This document shows, piece by piece, positions 59,224 to 64,000 of a DNA stretch of 64,000 nucleotides. The DNA is from Rhodobacteraceae bacterium UBA6197 (GTDB lineage Bacteria > Pseudomonadota > Alphaproteobacteria > Rhodobacterales > Rhodobacteraceae). The stretch is from positions 254,962 through 318,961 of the forward strand of contig DISZ01000018.1 in assembly GCA_002422085.1 (NCBI GenBank). The letters run 5' to 3'. Each line of letters starts with the position of its first letter. Within the stretch, counting starts at the first letter, position 1. The notes below the pieces were generated by a model, which ran no database searches, was not told where the DNA came from, and saw only the letters and a list, made by a program, of their open reading frames with translations. The position numbers were made by a program, and so were the translations under genes.

Positions 59224-60606
59224 CTACCTCGGCCCCATTTTCACGTCGGTTCCATGTTTCAGTTCGCTCACCGTCAGACGAAAGGCCTGCATCGGATCTT
59301 GCAGATGCAAGACATGGTTCAAGCAGAATTCGTAAAGCGCCCCGCGCTGCATTTCAGCCGGTGAAAAGGGGAAGGCAAAGGTGGGCATCGGCTCGTCCTC
59401 GGTCAGGGCGTGATGCAGAAGGTAGGGGTTCAAAAACTTGCCGATCTCGGCGGAAAGGACTTCGGTCGGGGCGGTCACGATACCCAGCGCGCCGACCTCG
59501 GCAGGCAGCGGGCGCCGGTTTTCCAGCGCACCAAGGGTCGCGTCCACGCCGATCAGCCGGATTTCGAGGTCATAGTCGGAATCGCTCAGCCCCAGACGCG
59601 CGGCGACTTTGGCGCGGGTCTCGGCGATGACCATGTCGGCCCATTCCCGCGCGGCGGCGACATAGCGGCGTTCACGCAGCAGCGCGAGGGCGACGGTCTG
59701 ATACCCGGCGATACGCGCGCCCTCAAGTTTGACCGTATACGGCCCCGGAACCCAGACCGAGCCTTCGACCCGCACCCGCCGGTCATCCAGCGCACTATAG
59801 CGCGCGGCGGTCACATCCAGATGCCCGCCCGGCTCATACAGAATGAACGGGTCCGAGTTTTCGTAAAGCATATGCGCCGAAACGGTATAGGGTGTGGCAC
59901 GGGCGGTTGCGCCCAACGGTTCGATCACGAAACCGCCGGCATCAAAGTCGATCTGAATGGTGCCCGACGCAGGGTTCGTGGTGGCAATGGCCCCACATTC
60001 GCCCACCTTGGCGCCATGCCACGCGGCCCCGGCATGGTCGCTATTCAACAGCGGCAGCGCGGCAATGATGGCCGTGTCAGTGGTGCGCCCGGCGATAACG
60101 ATATCGGCGCCGGTGGCAAGCGCCGCCTGAATTTGCTCGGCCCCGGCCAGTGCTACGATATTGCTGCAAGACGCCAGAACGTCGGCCGAGATTTCGGGCG
60201 CGCCGGGCAACGGGACGATCTGATCGGCCGCCAGCGCCTTTGTCATCTCTGCGCCATTTTGGCCGGAATAGAGCCTTGCGACACGCAGGCTCTGCCCCAG
60301 TTCAGCGGCCAATTCCACGGTTATGTCATAAAGCCAGTCTACCGCCGTATCGGCACCACAGGTGCCTGAGGTGCCGATGACCAGCGGCACGCCCGCCTCG
60401 GCGCGGGCCAGCATCAGGTCACGCCACTCTGCCTTGGTCGAAGCGCGTGAATATTTGGACACGCCGCGGCCAAGGTAAGAGGGCCCGCTGTCCGTTGACC
60501 CCCCGTCGACCGCGATAATGTCTGGCCGGTTGGCCACACCGCGGGCCAAGGCTGCGCGATCGTAACCCAGCCCCAGCGCGCCGGTCGGGATCAAAACCCT
60601 TGTCAC
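59224..60606 (-). CDS. AtuA-family (DUF1446) protein
   Basis: 460 residues from a GTG at 60606, with GGAGG six bases upstream; the start lies one base behind the tctA stop. Family segments include IIAVDGGSTDSGPSYLGRGV, IGTSGTCGADTAVDWLYDIT, IVIAGRTTDTAIIAALPLLN and VGECGAIATTNPASGTIQID. The name comes from AtuA of the acyclic terpene utilisation cluster of Pseudomonas; the reaction is not established. Here it belongs to a transporter operon, so a role in degradation of the imported carboxylate is likely. Confidence 0.85.
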   Translation of the reverse strand: MTRVLIPTGALGLGYDRAALARGVANRPDIIAVDGGSTDSGPSYLGRGVSKYSRASTKAEWRDLMLARAEAGVPLVIGTSGTCGADTAVDWLYDITVELAAELGQSLRVARLYSGQNGAEMTKALAADQIVPLPGAPEISADVLASCSNIVALAGAEQIQAALATGADIVIAGRTTDTAIIAALPLLNSDHAGAAWHGAKVGECGAIATTNPASGTIQIDFDAGGFVIEPLGATARATPYTVSAHMLYENSDPFILYEPGGHLDVTAARYSALDDRRVRVEGSVWVPGPYTVKLEGARIAGYQTVALALLRERRYVAAAREWADMVIAETRAKVAARLGLSDSDYDLEIRLIGVDATLGALENRRPLPAEVGALGIVTAPTEVLSAEIGKFLNPYLLHHALTEDEPMPTFAFPFSPAEMQRGALYEFCLNHVLHLQDPMQAFRLTVSELKHGTDVKMGPR

Positions 60607-60607
60607 C

Positions 60608-62125
60608 TCAGTCCTCCAAATCCATCGCATGCGGCACCGGCCGCTTGACAAGCCTGCGCAAGAACAGCGGCGCGACCAGCCCGCCGATTGCCGCAACCCA
60701 CAGGCCGATCGAGATCGACGAGTTGAACAGATGTGTCCAGTCACCGCCCGAGATCACCATCGAACGTCGCAGACTGTCTTCCATGTGGCCACCAAGCAAG
60801 ATCCCCATGATGATCGGCACGGTCGGCACCTCGAGCTTGCGCAGAAAATAGCCAGCGGCGCCAAAGGCAATCATCAAAAGCAGGTCAAAGTAGCTGCCGG
60901 TCAGCGAATAGATGCCGACGAACGAAATCATCGTGACCCCCGGCAACAGCACCCATGCCGGCACCGACAGGATCTTGACGAAGATCTTGACCATCGGCAC
61001 GTTCATGATCAAAAGCACGACGTTGGCAATGAACAGCGATGCGATCAGGCCCCAGACAACCTCGGGTTTGTCGGCAAAAAGCGTCGGCCCCGGGGTGATG
61101 TTCAGCGTCATCAACAGCGCCAGCAGCACGGCCGTCGTGCCAGACCCCGGCACCCCCAGCGTCAGCATCGGCACCAGCGCCCCGGCTGCGGCGGCGTTAT
61201 TGCCGGCCTCGGGGGCGGCAATGCCGCGCGGATCGCCCTTGCCAAAGCTGCCCGACGGCCCGGCGATGGATTTTTCGGCCGCGTAGGCCATGAAAGACCC
61301 CAGCGACGCCCCGGCACCCGGTAGCACCCCCGCCAGAAACCCGATCACGGTCGAGCGCGCCATCGTCCAGCCCGACTTGATGATATCCCTGAGCGGAATG
61401 GTCACCTTGTCGACCTTGACCCCGATCGCCGAGTTCAGGCCGTGGCTTTCGATGAAGAAAAACACTTCGGCAATGGCAAACAGGCCGACAATCGCCACAA
61501 GGAAATCGACGCCGTCCATCAGGTGCAGATTGCCAAAGGTAAAGCGTGGCATGCCGGTGGTATTGTCCAGACCGATCATCGCGATACCCAGCCCGATGCA
61601 GGCCGCGATCAGCGCCTTGGCCTGATTTTTCGACGTGATCCCGCCCAATGTTGTGAAGGCCAGCAGGTAAAGCGCGAAATACTCGGACGGGCCAAAGAAA
61701 TAGGCTGCCCGCGCCAGCAGTGGCGCCAGCACCATCAACCCGATCGTAGCGAAGAACCCGCCGACAAAGCTGGCCACACCCGACAGCACCAGCGCGTCGC
61801 CCGCTCGGCCCGCCTTGGCCATCGGATAACCGTCGAGCGTGGTCATCAGCGCCGGCTCGTCGCCCGGAATGTTCAGCAAGATCGAACTGATGCGCCCGCC
61901 ATACATTGCGCCGTAGTAGACCGAGGTCAACAACACCAAAGCCGAGGTCGCATCGAGCCCAAGCGAAAACGACAGCGGAATCAGGATCGCGACGCCGTTC
62001 GACGGCCCCAGGCCGGGCAGCGCGCCGATGATCGTGCCCATGAAGCACCCGACAACCGCCAGAAACAGCGATAACGGTGTCAGCGCCACAGAAAACCCGA
62101 GTCCAAGATTTGAAAGTAGTTCCAT
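60608..62125 (-). CDS. tctA: Tripartite tricarboxylate transporter, large membrane subunit TctA
   Basis: 505 residues, about twelve hydrophobic helices. TctA motifs: GALPGLGPSNGVAILIPLSF, MYGGRISSILLNIPGDEPAL, GFLAGVLPGAGASLGSFMAY and LGVPGSGTTAVLLALL. It is the main channel of the TTT system, powered by an ion gradient and fed by the periplasmic TctC. The gene is 15 bases from tctB and one base before the AtuA-like gene. Confidence 0.96.
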   Translation of the reverse strand: MELLSNLGLGFSVALTPLSLFLAVVGCFMGTIIGALPGLGPSNGVAILIPLSFSLGLDATSALVLLTSVYYGAMYGGRISSILLNIPGDEPALMTTLDGYPMAKAGRAGDALVLSGVASFVGGFFATIGLMVLAPLLARAAYFFGPSEYFALYLLAFTTLGGITSKNQAKALIAACIGLGIAMIGLDNTTGMPRFTFGNLHLMDGVDFLVAIVGLFAIAEVFFFIESHGLNSAIGVKVDKVTIPLRDIIKSGWTMARSTVIGFLAGVLPGAGASLGSFMAYAAEKSIAGPSGSFGKGDPRGIAAPEAGNNAAAAGALVPMLTLGVPGSGTTAVLLALLMTLNITPGPTLFADKPEVVWGLIASLFIANVVLLIMNVPMVKIFVKILSVPAWVLLPGVTMISFVGIYSLTGSYFDLLLMIAFGAAGYFLRKLEVPTVPIIMGILLGGHMEDSLRRSMVISGGDWTHLFNSSISIGLWVAAIGGLVAPLFLRRLVKRPVPHAMDLED

Positions 62126-62140
62126 TCGCCCCGCCCCTCC

Positions 62141-62581
62141 TCAGCCGAAGATTGCCTTGGGCAGGCCGACAAGCCCCAGACCCAGGCCGAATTTGAACAA
62201 GACGTAAAGCCCACCCGACAGACCCAGACCGGTCAGCAGCGCCGGGCCGCGTCGGGGCGTGATCTGATAGGACAAGACCCCTGCCGCAATGGCGGTCGGG
62301 ATCAGGAAGCCCATCGGTTTGAGCGCATAGGCATAACCGATCAGCACCGACAGCGCGAAACCCAACCGCAAGAAGGTCTCGACCCCCGGCCAAACAGGGT
62401 CTGCGTCGGGCTTCAACACAACAACAAACGAAGCCAGAAGCGCCACTCCGCCAATAATCAGCGGAAAGGTCTTCGACCCCACCGGGTCGGTCAGGAAGCT
62501 GGTCTGCATCGCAAGGGCGCTGGCAATGAATGCCAGCGCCACCGCGATCACGACCAGACCAAAGATCCGGTCAGAGGCCAT
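62141..62581 (-). CDS. tctB: Tripartite tricarboxylate transporter, small membrane subunit TctB
   Basis: 146 residues with four hydrophobic helices (about 8-27, 38-57, 72-90 and 120-140), the TctB layout. It overlaps tctC by one base (TAATG). TctB is the weakly conserved partner of TctA, so the name relies on context. Confidence 0.9.
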   Translation of the reverse strand: MASDRIFGLVVIAVALAFIASALAMQTSFLTDPVGSKTFPLIIGGVALLASFVVVLKPDADPVWPGVETFLRLGFALSVLIGYAYALKPMGFLIPTAIAAGVLSYQITPRRGPALLTGLGLSGGLYVLFKFGLGLGLVGLPKAIFG

Positions 62582-63546
62582 TACTGGATAACCCCGATTT
62601 CCTTCGAAAGCTCGGTGGTTTCGGCAATCACGCCATCGACCCAGCTTTGGAAGTCATTTCCGACAAGCGTGAACGGCGCCAGACCGTTCGACTTCATCAC
62701 CTCTTGCCACTCGGCGCTGTCGGCAACGGCCTGCAGCTTCGAGGCCCACATCGTGAAGGCGTCGTCAGAGATCCCCTTGGGAACGTAAAGCCCGCGCCAG
62801 TTGACCGCGATCACATCAAAACCCTGCTCTTTCGCGGTCGGGATATCTTCGAAACCCGGCACCCGTTCGTTGGTCATGACCGCAAGCACACGCACGTCAC
62901 CCGACTTGATAAAGCCAATGATCTCGGACATGTCGCCGGTCATTGCCTGAGTGTGCCCCCCGATGGTCTGGGTGATCGCATCCGCGCCGCCATCGACGCC
63001 AATATACTTGATGGCGCGCACGTCGTCGAAACCGGCTTTCTTGAGGATCTGAAGGGGTTTCATGTGGTCAAAACCACCTGCCGCCGAGCCTCCGGCAAAA
63101 GTAACCGACGCCGGATCGGCCTTGATCGCCTCGACCATGTCGGTCAGGTTCTGCCACGGGCTGTCCTTGGCAACCACGATCACGCCGGGATCGGCGCCGA
63201 TCGCGCCGACAAAACGCACCTGATCGGCGGTCGCACCGCCAAAGGCGTTCTGGGCAAGGCGGGTCGTGGTGGCCGAAGACGCCGCGACGATCAGGTCGTC
63301 GTCGGTATTGCGCTCGTTCACCACGTTCGAGAACGCCAGACCGCCACCGGCGCCGGCCATGTTGGTGACCTGAACCGGGTTCGGGACCAGTTTGAGGTCA
63401 TAAAGGATCTTGCCCACCTGACGGCAGGTAAAATCCCAGCCGCCGCCCGCATTCGCCGGGGCGATACATTCGGTTGCCATGGCCTGCGATGCGCCAAGGC
63501 TGATTAGCGCGCTGGTTCCCAGCGCCAAAAGACGGGTGAAATTCAT
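62581..63546 (-). CDS. tctC: Tripartite tricarboxylate transporter, periplasmic binding protein TctC
   Basis: 321 residues from the ATG at 63546 (GGGAGGA five bases upstream). Signal peptide about 1-24 (ending SQAMA before TE). The mature protein shows the TTT receptor pattern: APANAGGGWDFTCRQVG, VTNMAGAGGGLAFSNVVN and VTFAGGSAAGGFDHM (substrate-cradling loops). The ligand cannot be read from sequence; the family binds di- and tricarboxylates and related acids. It is the first gene of the five-gene operon and divergent from the response regulator. Confidence 0.95.
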   Translation of the reverse strand: MNFTRLLALGTSALISLGASQAMATECIAPANAGGGWDFTCRQVGKILYDLKLVPNPVQVTNMAGAGGGLAFSNVVNERNTDDDLIVAASSATTTRLAQNAFGGATADQVRFVGAIGADPGVIVVAKDSPWQNLTDMVEAIKADPASVTFAGGSAAGGFDHMKPLQILKKAGFDDVRAIKYIGVDGGADAITQTIGGHTQAMTGDMSEIIGFIKSGDVRVLAVMTNERVPGFEDIPTAKEQGFDVIAVNWRGLYVPKGISDDAFTMWASKLQAVADSAEWQEVMKSNGLAPFTLVGNDFQSWVDGVIAETTELSKEIGVIQ

Positions 63547-63611
63547 CGGTGTCCTCCCAGACAATTACTGCTGAAGCCGTCGCGCCATTGGCGGGCGCAA
63601 ACACTTGCTTG

Positions 63612-63650
63612 CAGGTTGCGACGATTTGTCCGAAACCTGACATCAACCTG
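63612..63650. promoter_or_regulatory. Candidate TctD operator: tandem and inverted AACCTG repeats
   Basis: AACCTG at 63634-63639 and again at 63645-63650, eleven bases apart, with an inverted copy CAGGTT at 63612-63617. OmpR-type regulators often bind tandem half-sites one helical turn apart. It lies in the 128-base divergent region. Binding is inferred. Confidence 0.4.
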
Positions 63651-63674
63651 TCACGCACGATAAAAGGGTCTTTC

Positions 63675-64000
63675 ATGCGGTTCCTGATGATCGAGGACAG
63701 CGCCGATCTGGCGCAGTCGGTTGCCGAAAGGCTGCGGCTGGATGGCCATGCCGTCGATCACGCCGGGTCTTTGGCCGACGCCGAAGACTGCCTGTCGGCC
63801 GCGCCTTATGATTTGATTTTGCTGGACCTTTCTTTGCCAGATGGCGATGGGCGTGATTTCCTGATCCGCCAAAGGCGCGCCCGACGCGATGTGCCGATCA
63901 TCGTGATGACGGCGCGCGCCGGGGTGGCCGACCGGGTCGATGTTCTGGATCTTGGCGCCGATGACTATGTGACAAAACCGTTCGATTTCGCCGAACTGGA
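63675..64000 (+). CDS. tctD: TctD-like OmpR-family response regulator, N-terminal part (cut by window edge)
   Basis: 108 complete codons to the edge. The receiver domain has the acidic pair (E7, D8), the phospho-acceptor D51 in ILLDLSLPDGDG, MTARAGVADRV, and the lysine in YVTKPFDFAEL. Divergence from tctC and family resemblance suggest TctD, which activates tricarboxylate transport with sensor TctE; the partner would lie to the right of the window. Confidence 0.82.
   Translation, partial: MRFLMIEDSADLAQSVAERLRLDGHAVDHAGSLADAEDCLSAAPYDLILLDLSLPDGDGRDFLIRQRRARRDVPIIVMTARAGVADRVDVLDLGADDYVTKPFDFAEL

Noticed and set aside
59410..60369. A 319-codon plus-strand frame opposite the AtuA-like gene
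   Set aside because: Same reason: the antisense strand of a real gene, rich in R, G and H, with no known motif.
61197..62393. A 398-codon minus-strand frame across tctA and tctB
   Set aside because: It crosses two genes with clear homology in another phase.
62530..63507. A 325-codon plus-strand frame opposite tctC
   Set aside because: Shadow of tctC; composition is atypical and no start signal is present.
1..64000. tRNA, rRNA, CRISPR arrays, insertion sequences, prophage or integron parts
   Set aside because: No cloverleaf-like T-loop sequence outside genes, no repeat-spacer array, no transposase or integrase motif and no terminal repeats were found.

Overview
The window comes from a GC-rich alphaproteobacterium, almost certainly a member of the Rhodobacteraceae (Roseobacter/Rhodobacter lineage). 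The diagnostic features are a RegB-SenC-RegA-HvrA block with a LysR gene (HvrB-like) and ahcY beside it, a flagellar cluster with SltF-, MotE- and DUF6468-type genes, CtrA-type boxes (TTAA-N7-TTAA) in front of motility genes, the TsaE-AmgK-MurU-AddB-AddA-TrxA run, and the Tim44/FxsA/SecB neighbourhood. No tRNA, rRNA, insertion sequence, CRISPR array or prophage was found. The window is chromosomal, almost all coding, and cut at both ends (fliR on the left, a tctD-like regulator on the right).

Layout. 1-17.6 kb: flagellar export, basal body, hook and motor genes (fliR, flhA, sltF, an unknown 765-residue protein, motA, motE, DUF6468, fliL on the minus strand; fliF, fliH, fliN, fliP on plus; flgI, flgL, flgK, flgE, motB on minus), with CtrA-type boxes at the three promoter regions. 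17.7-21.6 kb: a Pqi (MCE) lipid-transport operon with PqiA split into two genes. 21.6-25.9 kb: a flavin reductase, then a bufferin/HvfABC-type RiPP operon (DUF2282 precursor, DUF692 MNIO oxidase, DUF2063 partner, DoxX) divergent from its likely SigF-NrsF sigma/anti-sigma pair. 25.9-30.7 kb: inositol-monophosphatase family, PmbA/TldE, DUF2125, crotonase-fold and DUF2853 proteins. 31.1-38.0 kb: ahcY with a potentially structured leader, an HD-domain protein, an unlisted 35-codon ORF, LysR (HvrB-like), HvrA, RegA, SenC and RegB. 38.0-48.6 kb: a kinase-less PAS protein in the divL position with a perfect CtrA box, then tsaE, amgK, murU, addB, addA and trxA. 48.6-58.9 kb: an unknown glycosyltransferase-like protein, hslV, an unknown membrane protein, hslU, a DUF900 lipoprotein hydrolase, an MFS carrier, smr, mltA, a Tim44-like gene, fxsA, secB and idi. 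58.9-64 kb: a tripartite tricarboxylate transporter operon (tctCBA) continuing into AtuA and DUF4387 genes, divergent from a TctD-like response regulator.

How the parts work together. The flagellar genes and the DivL-like gene probably share CtrA control. RegBA is the redox two-component system, with SenC as copper chaperone and HvrA/HvrB as accessory regulators; HvrB is known in Rhodobacter capsulatus as an activator of ahcY, which lies close by here. The buf operon would make a modified metal-binding peptide under SigF/NrsF stress control. The Tct-AtuA-DUF4387 operon looks like uptake plus catabolism of an unidentified carboxylate.

The parts most worth a second look are the bufferin locus with its paired promoters and hairpins, the ahcY leader RNA, the membrane protein between hslV and hslU, the DivL-like protein, and the Tct/AtuA operon. 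Everything here comes from reading the sequence. Family names rest on motif recognition and gene order, not on database searches.
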